Shown: positions 9,748-18,687 of the stretch, piece by piece
How positions within the stretch are numbered: the stretch's first letter is position 1
How the letters are laid out: each line of letters begins with the position of its first letter
NCBI RefSeq assembly: GCF_017565645.3
Contig: NZ_CP086136.1
Span: forward strand, 4,447,501-4,511,500
Source: Bradyrhizobium barranii subsp. barranii
GTDB taxonomy: Bacteria > Pseudomonadota > Alphaproteobacteria > Rhizobiales > Xanthobacteraceae
Length of the DNA stretch: 64,000 nt
Direction: 5' to 3'
The notes under the pieces: model-generated
What the model saw: only the letters and a program-made list of their open reading frames with translations
Told to the model about the DNA's origin: nothing
The model's database searches: none
Position numbers and translations under genes: made by a program

Positions 9748-11502
9748 TTACCGCAGTGGCTTCTTCAGCAGCGAGAAGCGATCCGGGTCCAGCCCCATCG
9801 AGGGCTGCAGCATCGGCGCTTCGGCGGTCGCGAGCGTCTTTGCGGGCGGCTGCGAAAACACCGGATCGTTCGGCACGTCGCGTTGCGAGGTGGCGCCGCG
9901 CCAGCGCTCGAGCACGGCGCCGACGAAATGCATGTCGTGACCGGAGGTGACCGACGGCACGCTTGAGATGGTGGCTTCGCCGCGCGGCAATTGGTGCGGC
10001 GGCACCTCCTTGAAGCGCAGGCGGGTCGGCAGCGCGACGCCTTCGCCGAACGCCAGCACCTCTCGGGTGCCGAGCGATGGCACGAAGGACAGCAGGTTCG
10101 CGGCCGCGTCCGATACCGCGGCGCGCAGCAGCGCCTGGTCGCGCTCGTTGGCCAGACGCATCGTGAACAGCGTGTTGCACTGGGAGATAATGGTGGCGTC
10201 GAGCTCGGCCGGACGCTGGGTGATGAGGCCGAGATAGACGCCGTATTTGCGGCCTTCCTTGGCGATGCGCGACACCGCCTTGCGCGTCGGCCCGAAGCCG
10301 ACGTTGCGGTCGGCCGAGGCATAGCGGTGCGCCTCTTCGCAGACGAACAGCATCGGCGACACGCCGTCGCTCCACAGGCCGAAGTCGAAGGCCATGCGGC
10401 ACAGCACCGAGACGACGGAATCGATGACCTCGGCCGGGAAGCCGGCGAGCTGCATCACCGTCATCGGCTTGCCGTTGGCGGGCAGGCGGAACAGATGGCT
10501 GATCACCTCGGCCATGGTGTCGCCGCGGACATTGGCGTTGTCGAACATGAAGGCGTAGCGCGGGTCGTTGCGGACGGCCTCGATGCGCGAGATCAGCTTG
10601 TGATAGATGATGCGCGAGGAGCGGTTTTCCAGCTTGCCCATGCGCTCGTCGATCAGCGAGATCAGATCGACCAGGCGGTATGGCACCGGCGTGTCGACGG
10701 TGCAGCCGACCTGCTTGGGGTCGATGCGCTTCAGGCCGAGCCGATCGGTGTTCTGATACTGCGTGTAGATGCCCTTGGCCATCGGGATCACCTCGGCGAG
10801 GACGTCGAGCTCCTCGGGCACGCCGGCGCGGCCGCCGAACAGCACGTCGACGATCTCTTCGAAGTTGAACAGCCAGAACGGCAGCTTCAGGTTCCGCGGG
10901 TTGAGCACCAGCGCGCGGTCGCCGAAGCAGCGGCCATATTCGTTGTGAACGTCGAGCAGGAAGATGCGCAGGTTCGGGCGTGATTTCAGGATCTCGTTGA
11001 GCAGCAGCGACACGCCGGTGGATTTGCCGACGCCGGTCGATCCCAGCACCGCGAAATGCTTGGAGAGCATTTCCTCGACGTCGACATAAGCGACGACGGA
11101 GCGGTCCTGCTGGAGGAAGCCGACATTGATCTGGTCCGATCCGGTCGGCGCGTAAATCGTGCGCAGCTCCTGGCTGGTGATCAGGTCGACGGAATCGCCG
11201 ATGGTCGGATAGTTGGTGACGCCGCGCTGAAACTTGGCCTTGTCGGCGGCATTGTGGATTTCGCCGAGCAGGTCGACCGACGCGATGGCGATGTAGTCGG
11301 AGTTCGAGAGGTTCTCGCAGGACACCTCGGTGATCATGGCGACGATCACCGAGCTGGCGCAGCGGATGCTGACGAAACGGCCGACGGTGGCCCGAATTTC
11401 CGAGACCGGCATCTGGCTTGCCGCCAGTAGTCCGACCCGGGCGAGCGACCCGCGTACCGAAATCACGCGTCCAAAGGATGTCACGATGAATGAACCTGGC
11501 AT
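9748..11502 (-). CDS. HerA/DUF87-type ATP-binding protein
   Basis: This is a 584-residue P-loop ATPase of the HerA/FtsK-like group. An N-terminal HAS-barrel-like domain (residues 1-120) precedes a Walker A motif in AVLGSTGVGKSTGVSLLL (about 152-169). The Walker B-like region MLFVCEEAHRYAS carries the acidic pair, and GVYLGLITQRPAELD is typical of HerA sensor regions. Such proteins are hexameric DNA translocases, often paired with NurA nuclease in archaea; no nuclease gene is adjacent here. I start at the ATG at 11502 rather than the TTG six bases earlier. The last 60 residues are Pro-rich and probably disordered. It is a standalone gene with a 420-base upstream region. Confidence 0.85.
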   Translation of the reverse strand: MPGSFIVTSFGRVISVRGSLARVGLLAASQMPVSEIRATVGRFVSIRCASSVIVAMITEVSCENLSNSDYIAIASVDLLGEIHNAADKAKFQRGVTNYPTIGDSVDLITSQELRTIYAPTGSDQINVGFLQQDRSVVAYVDVEEMLSKHFAVLGSTGVGKSTGVSLLLNEILKSRPNLRIFLLDVHNEYGRCFGDRALVLNPRNLKLPFWLFNFEEIVDVLFGGRAGVPEELDVLAEVIPMAKGIYTQYQNTDRLGLKRIDPKQVGCTVDTPVPYRLVDLISLIDERMGKLENRSSRIIYHKLISRIEAVRNDPRYAFMFDNANVRGDTMAEVISHLFRLPANGKPMTVMQLAGFPAEVIDSVVSVLCRMAFDFGLWSDGVSPMLFVCEEAHRYASADRNVGFGPTRKAVSRIAKEGRKYGVYLGLITQRPAELDATIISQCNTLFTMRLANERDQALLRAAVSDAAANLLSFVPSLGTREVLAFGEGVALPTRLRFKEVPPHQLPRGEATISSVPSVTSGHDMHFVGAVLERWRGATSQRDVPNDPVFSQPPAKTLATAEAPMLQPSMGLDPDRFSLLKKPLR

Positions 11503-11781
11503 GAGCAAGAGGTTTAACCCTGACTATGCGTGCCGCGGCTGGACAAACGGTTAAACGGCAGGCGTGGGGGCTTTGTTAAATCTGCGACAATTCGGTTGAG
11601 AGATTTGCTCCTAATGCATACTTGCGGGCGGAATCGGTAGGGGAATGCCGCTTTTCTGGGCCGATAGGCCCGACAGCGCTTAAGGAAGATTTTACCATTC
11701 GGCTAGTCGGTCCGCCGTTCGGGGGATGGAGGTCATCCCGGCCCGCGCGTCATTCGATCCGGGCGGCCATGTTTTGATTTG
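11503..11781. other. Non-coding stretch upstream of the HerA gene and the dioxygenase promoter
   Basis: No convincing reading frame with a ribosome site is seen here. It should hold the promoter of the HerA-like gene on the minus strand, but I could not pick out a reliable -35/-10 pair. Confidence 0.4.
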
Positions 11782-11818
11782 TTGACGGGACCTAATCATT
11801 TGTACATTAGTACAAATG
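11782..11818 (+). promoter_or_regulatory. Promoter with overlapping palindromic operator for the extradiol dioxygenase gene
   Basis: TTGACG (11782-11787) is a good -35. Eighteen bases later ATTAGT can act as -10. Over the -10 lies a perfect inverted repeat, CATTTGTAC-N4-GTACAAATG (11797-11818). Nearly the same sequence, with about 8 mismatches over 38 bases, occurs at 33889-33926 in front of the TetR gene. Binding would block RNA polymerase, so repression is expected. The leader from here to the ATG at 11926 is about 100 bases. Confidence 0.75.
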
Positions 11819-11925
11819 AACCTGCGGCCTGGATGCCGCCCCCCCGGACACTCGAGCGCGTTTGCAGCCTTGCGTCCGGTTGCGCGATCCGGTCCGGCTG
11901 ATCGCAGCCACGCCTGGAGGAAAGT

Positions 11926-12894
11926 ATGCAGCCCGAACCAATCCTCGATCTTGCTCATCTCGGCCACATGGAGCTGCTGACGCCGAAGCCCGACGAGAGC
12001 CTGAAATTCTTCGTCGACGTCATGGGCATGACCGTCAGCGGGCAGAAGGGCGAGTCGGTTTACCTGCGCGGCTGGGACGATTACGAGCGCTATTCGCTCA
12101 AGCTGACGGCGTCGAAGACATCAGGCATGGAGCATATGGCGCTGCGCGCGCGCAGCCAGCAGGCGCTGGAGCGCCGCGTCGCCGCGCTCAAAGGCTCCGG
12201 CTTCGACATCGGCTGGATCGACGGCGACATGGGGCAGGGGCCGACCTTCCGCTGCCGCGACCCTGATGGCCATATCGTCGAGCTCTATTACGAGACCGAA
12301 TGGTACCAGGCGCCGCCGGAGCTTAGACCCGCGCTGAAGAACCAGGCGCAGCGTTTTCCCGCGCGCGGCGTCAACGTTCGCCGTCTCGACCATCTCAACT
12401 GCCTCGCCGTCGACATCAAGGCCAACCGCGAGTTCTTCGAAAACTATCTCGGCTGCCGCCTCACCGAGCAGATCGTGCTCAACGACGGGCGGGAAGCGGC
12501 GATGTGGCTGACGATGTCGAACAAGAGCTACGATTTTGCCTATTCGCTCGACCATTCCGGCACGCCCGGCCGCTTTCACCATGTCACCTACGCGCTCGAC
12601 AGCCGCGAGGAGATTTTGCGCGCCGCCGATATCTTCCTGGAGAACGGCGTGCACATCGAGACCGGCCCGCATAAGCACGCGATCCAGCAGACCTTCTTCC
12701 TCTATGTCTACGAGCCCGGAGGCAACCGCGTCGAAGTCGCCAACGCCGGCGCGCGCCTCATTCTCGCCCCCGACTGGAAGCCGATCGTGTGGACCGAGGA
12801 GGAGCGCAAGAAGGGGCAGGCGTGGGGATTGAAGACGATCGAGTCATTCCACACCCACGGCACGCCGCCGGTGGAGGCGCAGAAGCATGGCTAG
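11926..12894 (+). CDS. Class I (VOC) extradiol ring-cleavage dioxygenase, catechol 2,3-dioxygenase family
   Basis: This 322-residue protein has two VOC repeats, like XylE. The iron ligands fit the 2-His-1-carboxylate pattern in the C-terminal half: His156 (RRLDHLN), His218 or His219 (GRFHHVTY) and Glu270 (GNRVEVA), close to His153/His214/Glu265 of catechol 2,3-dioxygenase. It should open a vicinal diol aromatic ring next to the hydroxyls, using Fe(II) and O2, in the cytoplasm. AGGAAAG-like sequence precedes the ATG. It stands alone, but its promoter matches that of the TetR/PDC-hydrolase cluster 22 kb away, suggesting it feeds that pathway. The substrate cannot be read from the sequence. Confidence 0.85.
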   Translation: MQPEPILDLAHLGHMELLTPKPDESLKFFVDVMGMTVSGQKGESVYLRGWDDYERYSLKLTASKTSGMEHMALRARSQQALERRVAALKGSGFDIGWIDGDMGQGPTFRCRDPDGHIVELYYETEWYQAPPELRPALKNQAQRFPARGVNVRRLDHLNCLAVDIKANREFFENYLGCRLTEQIVLNDGREAAMWLTMSNKSYDFAYSLDHSGTPGRFHHVTYALDSREEILRAADIFLENGVHIETGPHKHAIQQTFFLYVYEPGGNRVEVANAGARLILAPDWKPIVWTEEERKKGQAWGLKTIESFHTHGTPPVEAQKHG

Positions 12895-12963
12895 AGCATG
12901 ACCCGGACCCGAAGGGCCGCGTTAGCGCAAAGTGTGAAGCAGCTTTTCGATCAGGTCATGCTC
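12894..12963. repeat. Rhizobial-type palindromic repeat between convergent genes
   Basis: GAGCATGACC (12894-12903) is the exact complement of GGTCATGCTC (12954-12963), with the interior GTGTGAAGCAGCTTTTCGA typical of short dispersed palindromes in Bradyrhizobium. It begins at the end of the dioxygenase gene and ends just before the nicB stop, so it may act as a two-way transcription end. Confidence 0.6.
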
Positions 12964-12969
12964 CAAAAA

Positions 12970-15900
12970 TCAATGCGTTGAGGTGCGTACGCGCGTGATC
13001 GTCTCGCGGACGCCGGTCCAGGCCGGCTTGTCCGGCGCGAACTGCTTGCGCAGGAAGCTGACGAGCTCTTCGACTTGCGCGTCGCTCATGCTGTTCTTGA
13101 ACGCCGGCATGTAGCCGAGATCGCTCGACACCGGCTCGGCGATGCCGTGCAGGACGACCTGCACGAGATTGTCCGATGTCGCGCTGTGCAGATTGCTGTT
13201 GAGCGCGAGCGAGGGCCGAGTTCCGAACAGCGGCAGGCCGCCGACCTCGTGGCAGACGGCGCAGGCGCCCTGATAGAGCCGCGCGCCGGTGGAAGGCGCC
13301 ACCGTGACCTGCGTTGAGCGTTCAAGCTTTGCGGCAAGTGCATCCTGGCCCCGCGTATCGATCGCGGTGTCGTTGAACGAGTTGAGATAGACCGCCATCG
13401 CGCGGATGTCGGGGTCGGGCAGGGCTTTGAGGTCCTTGACGATCGGCGCCATCGGGCCAGCCGCGACGCCGTGATAGCGCGAATGGCCGGTGCGCAAATA
13501 GGCGAACAGCTCGTCCTCGCTCCATGGGATCGGTGCGCGTGAGAGCGAGGTCAGCGCCGGCGCCTCCCAGCCCTCGGCAAAGCCGCCGGCGAGATAGGCC
13601 TCACGTTGCTCGGCGCCGAGCGCGTTGCGCGGCGAGTGGCAGGCGCTGCAATGGCCGAGGCTCTCGACGAGATAGGCGCCGCGATTCCACTGCTCCGATT
13701 TGGCGGGATCGGGCTTGAATTCTTGCGTGTGGTGAAACAGCGCATTCCAGCCCGCAAGCAGCGGGCGGAGGTTGAACGGGAAGGCGAGCGCATTCGCCGG
13801 CGCCGTGGCGCGAACCGAAGGCTGGGTCATCAGGTAGGCGTAGAGCGCCTGCATGTCGGCGTCGCTGGTCTTGGCGAAATGGGTGTAGGGGAAGGCGGGG
13901 TAGAGCTGCCGTCCGTCGCGATGCAGTCCGTCGCGCATCGCGCGCTCGAAGGCGGGATAGGACCAGGCGCCGATGCCGGTCTCGGCGTCGGGCGTGATGT
14001 TGGTTGAGTAGATCGTGCCGAACGGCGTCTGTAGTGCGCGGCCGCCGGCGTTGAGCACGCCATTGAGGCTGGTGTGGCACTCCGCGCAATTGCCGAGTGC
14101 TGCGAGTTGCTCTCCGCGCGCGATCGTCGCCGCGGAATAGACCGATGGATCGGGACGTGCGATCGGCGCGATCGCGCGTCCGGGCAGGAGTGCTGCGCCG
14201 ATGCCGATCGCGGCAGTGCAGACGGCCGCGATCGTCGCGAAGATGCCGGCGCGCTTGGCGAAGGGATTCTCCCAGATGCGGGACGGCGGCGATGCAGCGG
14301 GTGCGGGCAGGGCTTGCGGCACGGGCGATGCCTCACCGTGCAATCCCTTCAGGATGCGCTCCGGCGTGAACGGCGGCTCGCGAAAGCGCACACCGGTGGC
14401 ATCGAAGATCGCGTTGGCGATCGCCGCTGCGCTCGGCACCGAGGCGGACTCGCCGACGCCGAGCGGCGGCTGGTCCTGACGCGGCAACATCAGCACGTCG
14501 ATCTTGGGCACGTCAGGGAAAGGGATGATCGGATAGGCGCCCCATTCGCGCGCCGTCACCACGCCGCGCTCGAACGAAACCTCTTCCATCAGCGCGCGGC
14601 TGGTGGACTGGATGACGTTGCCGTGGATCTGGTGGCGCACGCCGTCCGGATTGATCATCAGGCCGGAGTCCTGCCCGGCGACGACGCGCGTGACGCTGAC
14701 ATCGCCGGTGGACTTGTTCACCGCAACGTCGGCAACCCAGGCCGACCACGCCGCACCATAGCCGGGAAACTTGCTGTGGACATAGAGCGCATAGGCAAAG
14801 CCGCGCCCGTGCACGATGTCGCCGTTTTTCTCTTCGCGGACAGGCCGGGGCGTCCAGCCCGCGCGCTCGGCCACCGCATTGACGAGATCGACGGCGCGCT
14901 GGTCCTTCAGGTAACGCAGGCGGTATTCGATCGGATCGACGCCGGCCTCGGTCGCGGCCTCGTCGATATAGGATTCATGCGCGAACGTGTTCGGCAGCGC
15001 CGAGACACCGCGAAACCAGGACGCGCGCACGATCGGCGCCATGTCGTGGGCGACGACGCGCATGTGGTCGTAGTCGTAAGGCGGAATCGCGGTGCGGTCG
15101 CCCATGTGGAGCACATCGGCCACCGGCGAGATTCGCCCCGTCAACAGCAGCGCCAATGTCGGCGCAGCGTTGGAAGGGTAGCGCGTGGCGAGGTCGTAGC
15201 CGGCGACGCCGCCGTCCGCGTCGAGCCCGCCATTGACGTCGATGAGCTGCGCGGTGCCCTTGGGCTCCCAGGCATGCTCCTGCTCGCGCGTCAGCTGCAC
15301 GCGCACGGGCCGGCCGACGGCGCGCGACAGCAGCAGCGCATCCGCGGTGACGTCATCGGCGCAGTTGCGGCCGTAGCAGCCGGCGGCCTCCAGGCGGATC
15401 ACCTCGATCTGGCTTTCGGGACGTTCGATCAGGAGCGCCAGATCGCTGCGCAGGACATGCGGGTTCTGCGTGCCCGACCAGACGCGGATGTTACCGTCCT
15501 GGACATCGGCGACCGCGCAGGACGGCCCGATCGAGGCGTGCATCTGGTACGGCCACACATAAGTGCGCTGCATCGGCTTGGCCGCGCCTGAGATCGCCTT
15601 ATCGACATCGCCCTTGTCGATCAGCGTGCGCGGCGTCGATGGATTGGCGCGCAGCGCGGTCTCGACGTCGGCGAGATCGGTCAGATGAGGCGTCGGCTTC
15701 CAGCTTACCGCGAGCTGCTCCGCCGCGCGGATCGCGTTCTCCTCGCGCTCGGCGACCACGCCGACGAAATCGCCGATGCGCACGACGGCAATGATGCCGG
15801 GAATGTCACGTACCGAGGACTCATCCACCGCGATCAGGCTGGTGCCGACGAACGAGCCGGCATCGACGCCGGCATAGGGCGGACGCACGACCCGGCCGTG

Positions 15901-16500
15901 CAGCATTCCGGGCACCCTAATGTCGTGCACGAAGGTCAGCTCGCGCGTCGCCTTGGCGGGCAGGTCGACGCGGGGCGTCGACTGGCCGACGATGGCGTAG
16001 TCGCCAACGGGCTTGAGTGCGACGTCGTCGGCAAGCTCGAGGCGAATGGTCTCGCCGCCGATCAGTTCGCCATAGCTGACGCTGCGGTTGTGCCCGCGCA
16101 CGAGGCCGTCTTCGATCTTGAGGTCGCTGGCCGGCAGCTCCAGCCGCTCGGCTGCGCGCGCGATCAGAAAGTGCCGCGCTTGCGCGGCGGCCTTGCGCAG
16201 GGGGACGGCGGTGATCTGGATGGTCTCGCTCGCGATCGTCGCGCCCTGGTTCGGCACCACGGCGGTATCGCCGAGCACCACGACGACGCGCGCAAAGGAC
16301 ACATCCAGCTCTTCGGCGACGATCTGGCCGAGTGCGGTGCGGATCCCGGTGCCGAGATCGACATGGCCGTTATAGGCCGAGACCGATCCATCTGCGGTGA
16401 TGCGGACGAAGGTTTCGGACGTGACTTCGTCCACGGTGCGGACGACGACGAGCGAACCGGATTGCCGCTCAGCTCCGTTCGAAAGAGGGGAGGCCATCAA
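12970..16500 (-). CDS. nicB: Nicotinate dehydrogenase large subunit: molybdopterin domain fused to tri-haem cytochrome c
   Basis: The 1176-residue product begins with an aldehyde oxidase/xanthine dehydrogenase-type molybdopterin-binding region (about residues 20-740). After a hydrophobic linker (IFATIAAVCTAAIGIGAALL) come three haem-binding motifs: CAECH (about 805), CSACH (about 950) and CAVCH (about 1078). This is the plan of NicB from Pseudomonas putida KT2440 (about 1190 residues), which hydroxylates nicotinate to 6-hydroxynicotinate and passes electrons out through cytochrome c. The ATG at 16500 overlaps the nicA stop by four bases. Isoquinoline 1-oxidoreductase has the same plan and is the main alternative, but the neighbouring reductase and enamidase favour nicotinate. 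Confidence 0.87.
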   Translation of the reverse strand: MMASPLSNGAERQSGSLVVVRTVDEVTSETFVRITADGSVSAYNGHVDLGTGIRTALGQIVAEELDVSFARVVVVLGDTAVVPNQGATIASETIQITAVPLRKAAAQARHFLIARAAERLELPASDLKIEDGLVRGHNRSVSYGELIGGETIRLELADDVALKPVGDYAIVGQSTPRVDLPAKATRELTFVHDIRVPGMLHGRVVRPPYAGVDAGSFVGTSLIAVDESSVRDIPGIIAVVRIGDFVGVVAEREENAIRAAEQLAVSWKPTPHLTDLADVETALRANPSTPRTLIDKGDVDKAISGAAKPMQRTYVWPYQMHASIGPSCAVADVQDGNIRVWSGTQNPHVLRSDLALLIERPESQIEVIRLEAAGCYGRNCADDVTADALLLSRAVGRPVRVQLTREQEHAWEPKGTAQLIDVNGGLDADGGVAGYDLATRYPSNAAPTLALLLTGRISPVADVLHMGDRTAIPPYDYDHMRVVAHDMAPIVRASWFRGVSALPNTFAHESYIDEAATEAGVDPIEYRLRYLKDQRAVDLVNAVAERAGWTPRPVREEKNGDIVHGRGFAYALYVHSKFPGYGAAWSAWVADVAVNKSTGDVSVTRVVAGQDSGLMINPDGVRHQIHGNVIQSTSRALMEEVSFERGVVTAREWGAYPIIPFPDVPKIDVLMLPRQDQPPLGVGESASVPSAAAIANAIFDATGVRFREPPFTPERILKGLHGEASPVPQALPAPAASPPSRIWENPFAKRAGIFATIAAVCTAAIGIGAALLPGRAIAPIARPDPSVYSAATIARGEQLAALGNCAECHTSLNGVLNAGGRALQTPFGTIYSTNITPDAETGIGAWSYPAFERAMRDGLHRDGRQLYPAFPYTHFAKTSDADMQALYAYLMTQPSVRATAPANALAFPFNLRPLLAGWNALFHHTQEFKPDPAKSEQWNRGAYLVESLGHCSACHSPRNALGAEQREAYLAGGFAEGWEAPALTSLSRAPIPWSEDELFAYLRTGHSRYHGVAAGPMAPIVKDLKALPDPDIRAMAVYLNSFNDTAIDTRGQDALAAKLERSTQVTVAPSTGARLYQGACAVCHEVGGLPLFGTRPSLALNSNLHSATSDNLVQVVLHGIAEPVSSDLGYMPAFKNSMSDAQVEELVSFLRKQFAPDKPAWTGVRETITRVRTSTH

Positions 16501-16979
16501 TCAACGGCCTCAGTGATCTGGCCGGATGCGCGCATCACCGCGCGCAGGATCTCGACATGGGTGCCGCAGCGGCAGAGATTGTAGCGCAGCGCCGCCAGCG
16601 CCTCCTGTTCGGTCGGCTGCGGGTTGATCGCGAGCAACGCCTTGGTGGTCATGATCATGCCGTTGAGGCAATAGCCGCATTGCGCGGCCTGCTCGTCGAT
16701 GAAGGCCTGCTGCACCACATCCGGCTTGTCGCGCGTGCCGAGCCCTTCGAGCGTCAGGATGTCGCGGCCTGCGCAGCCGCTCACGGGAATCACGCAGGAG
16801 CGCGCGGCCTGCCCGTCGATCAGGACAGTGCAGGTGCCGCATTCGCCCAAGCCGCAGCCATATTTCGGACCGTTGAGCGCGAGATCGTTGCGCAGCACAT
16901 AGAGCAGCGGCGTCTGCGGCGCTGCCGTGATCTCGTGGATCCTGCCGTTCACGGTGAGGCGGATCGGTGTCTGCGTCAT
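16497..16979 (-). CDS. nicA: Nicotinate dehydrogenase small [2Fe-2S] subunit
   Basis: The 160-residue protein carries two [2Fe-2S] sites: the plant-ferredoxin type CGLGECGTC plus a later Cys in AARSC, and the helical type CGYC with CRC in the C-terminal half. This is the standard small subunit of molybdenum hydroxylases. The true start is the ATG at 16979 (MTQTPIRLTV); the open frame extends far upstream, but that part is not protein-like. It heads the nicAB operon. A 16-bp operator lies 56 bases upstream (17035-17050). Electrons flow from the molybdenum site of NicB through these clusters to the NicB haems. Confidence 0.9.
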   Translation of the reverse strand: MTQTPIRLTVNGRIHEITAAPQTPLLYVLRNDLALNGPKYGCGLGECGTCTVLIDGQAARSCVIPVSGCAGRDILTLEGLGTRDKPDVVQQAFIDEQAAQCGYCLNGMIMTTKALLAINPQPTEQEALAALRYNLCRCGTHVEILRAVMRASGQITEAVD

Positions 16980-17034
16980 CCTCGTTCCCAAGTCCGTGGC
17001 CAAGTGCTCGTCAAAACTTACGTCGCGACGATAC

Positions 17035-17050
17035 CGTTTGTACACAAACG
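17035..17050. promoter_or_regulatory. Palindromic operator upstream of nicA
   Basis: CGTTTGTACACAAACG has 7-bp arms around a 2-bp centre. It fits the consensus C[AG]TTNGT[AG][CT]ACNAA[CT]G shared with sites at 17188 and 28102, each in front of another nicotinate pathway gene. A MarR-type repressor such as the one encoded at 25003 is the likeliest binder. Confidence 0.75.
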
Positions 17051-17187
17051 TGCAAGCCGCGCATGCCGCACTGCAGCGCGACTGCCTTCTTTGTGGACAG
17101 AGCGGATAGGCAAATGGGGTTTTATGCGGCAGCCGCACCTTTTGCGCCGCACCGCCGCTTGACAGCCTTCGGGAGGGCGCGCAACAT

Positions 17188-17203
17188 CGTTCGTATACGA
17201 ATG
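17188..17203. promoter_or_regulatory. Palindromic operator upstream of the 6-hydroxynicotinate reductase gene
   Basis: CGTTCGTATACGAATG contains the perfect 12-bp core TTCGTATACGAA. Extended to 20 bp (17186-17205) it stays symmetrical except at one base pair. It ends 26 bases before the ATG at 17230, so the transcript probably has a very short leader. It fits the same consensus as the sites at 17035 and 28102. Confidence 0.75.
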
Positions 17204-17229
17204 ATAACCGCAGTCGACTGGCTTTGGAC

Positions 17230-18687
17230 ATGGTGACTGAAACGACGAGCGCCGCCATCGACAAGATCCGTTGCGATGCCTGTCCGGTGATGTGCTACAT
17301 CAAGCCGGGCGCGGCGGGCGCCTGCGACCGCTATGCCAATCACGACGGCAAGCTCGTCCGCGTCGACCCGCACGTGATCCTGGAACGCACCGTCTCGCAT
17401 GGCGGCAAGCTCGTTCCGTTCAGCCGCACCGAAGACTGGGACGGCAAGATCGTCCACGAGCCCTCGACCTTTGTGACAGCGATCGGTGCGGGCACAACCT
17501 ATCCCGACTACAAGCCGGCGCCGTTCATCGTCTCGTCCGAGATCGATGGCGTCGATATGGTGACTGTCGTCACCGAGGGCATCTTCTCCTATTGCGGCAT
17601 CAAGGTGAAGATCGACACCGACCGCTATCTCGGCCCGGAAACCGCGACCGTTCGCGCGCAGGGCGAGGCGGTCGGCCACGTCACGACAAGCGAATACGGT
17701 TCGCAGATGCTGTCGCTCGGCGGCGTGCATCATCTCACCGGCGGCTCCAAGAAAGAGGGCCGCGTCACCTGCGATACGCTGATGGATCTCGCCAATTGCA
17801 AGGCGGTCGAGCTGACCATCGACGGCGGCGCCAGCGTGGTGGTGCAGGCCGGCCAGCCGCCGATCGTCAACGGCATGAAGGAAGAGCGCATGCGCGTCGG
17901 CTGCGGCTCGGCGACGATCGGCATGTTCGCCAAGCAATGGCACGGCAAGGTCGACGAGGTCGTCGTCGTCGACGACCACATCACCGGCGTGCTCTCGGAG
18001 CATCAGGCCGGCAAGCTGCTCGACATCGCCGACACCGGCATCAAGATGAAGGGCCGCCGCTCGACGCCCGGCCGCTATTTCCAGGTCGCCGATCCCGGCA
18101 CGGGGTGGGGCGGCACCAACATTTCCGATCCGCTGGCGATTCTCGGGCCGTTCGACGCCAAGGAAGCCAAGCCTGGTCTCTCCATGCTGATGGTCTCCAC
18201 GACCGGCGAGCACTCGTCTTACTATGTGCTCGACGAGGCCCTGAAGCCGGTCGAAACCGAGATGCCTGATGACCTGAAGTTCTCGGTCGAGCGCATCCAG
18301 GAGAATTGCGAGCCGGCGCTGTGCACGGTGTTGTTCATGGCGGGGGCCGGCGGCTCCTTGCGCGCGGGCGTCACCGACAATCCGGTGCGGCTGACGCGTT
18401 CGGTGAAGGACGCGCTGACGCGCGTCACCAGCGGCGGCGCGCCTGTTTATGTCTGGCCGGGCGGTGGCATCACCTACATGGTCGATGTGACGCAGATGCC
18501 TTCAGGCGCGTTCGGTTATGTTCCGACGCCCGCGCTGGTCGCGCCGATCGAGTTCACGATGAAGCTGTCGGACTACGCCGCGCTCGGCGGGCACATGGAT
18601 CACGTCAAACCGCTCTCCGAAGTGCAGAACGGCGAAGATGTTCGCCAATTGCCCTGGCAGAACCCGATTCCGGGGCGCCGGGCATGA
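17230..18687 (+). CDS. hnr: 6-hydroxynicotinate reductase (ferredoxin-dependent)
   Basis: The 485-residue protein starts with a four-cysteine cluster site, Cys15, Cys18, Cys22 and Cys32 (RCDACPVMCYIKPGAAGACD), suited to a [4Fe-4S] centre. The remainder matches my recollection of the 6-hydroxynicotinate reductase family first known from Eubacterium barkeri, which reduces 6-hydroxynicotinate to 1,4,5,6-tetrahydro-6-oxonicotinate with reduced ferredoxin. Placement between nicAB and enamidase genes fits that step. Azorhizobium caulinodans is known to use this reductive route aerobically. The start at 17230 is preferred over an in-frame TTG at 17224. The ribosome site is weak. The stop overlaps the next start as ATGA. 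Confidence 0.82.
   Translation: MVTETTSAAIDKIRCDACPVMCYIKPGAAGACDRYANHDGKLVRVDPHVILERTVSHGGKLVPFSRTEDWDGKIVHEPSTFVTAIGAGTTYPDYKPAPFIVSSEIDGVDMVTVVTEGIFSYCGIKVKIDTDRYLGPETATVRAQGEAVGHVTTSEYGSQMLSLGGVHHLTGGSKKEGRVTCDTLMDLANCKAVELTIDGGASVVVQAGQPPIVNGMKEERMRVGCGSATIGMFAKQWHGKVDEVVVVDDHITGVLSEHQAGKLLDIADTGIKMKGRRSTPGRYFQVADPGTGWGGTNISDPLAILGPFDAKEAKPGLSMLMVSTTGEHSSYYVLDEALKPVETEMPDDLKFSVERIQENCEPALCTVLFMAGAGGSLRAGVTDNPVRLTRSVKDALTRVTSGGAPVYVWPGGGITYMVDVTQMPSGAFGYVPTPALVAPIEFTMKLSDYAALGGHMDHVKPLSEVQNGEDVRQLPWQNPIPGRRA

Noticed and set aside
13075..16584. Long open frames on the plus strand opposite nicB and nicA
   Set aside because: They are mirror frames caused by high GC and codon bias. Their translations are Arg/His/Asp-rich without family motifs, whereas the minus strand shows clear haem and cofactor sites.
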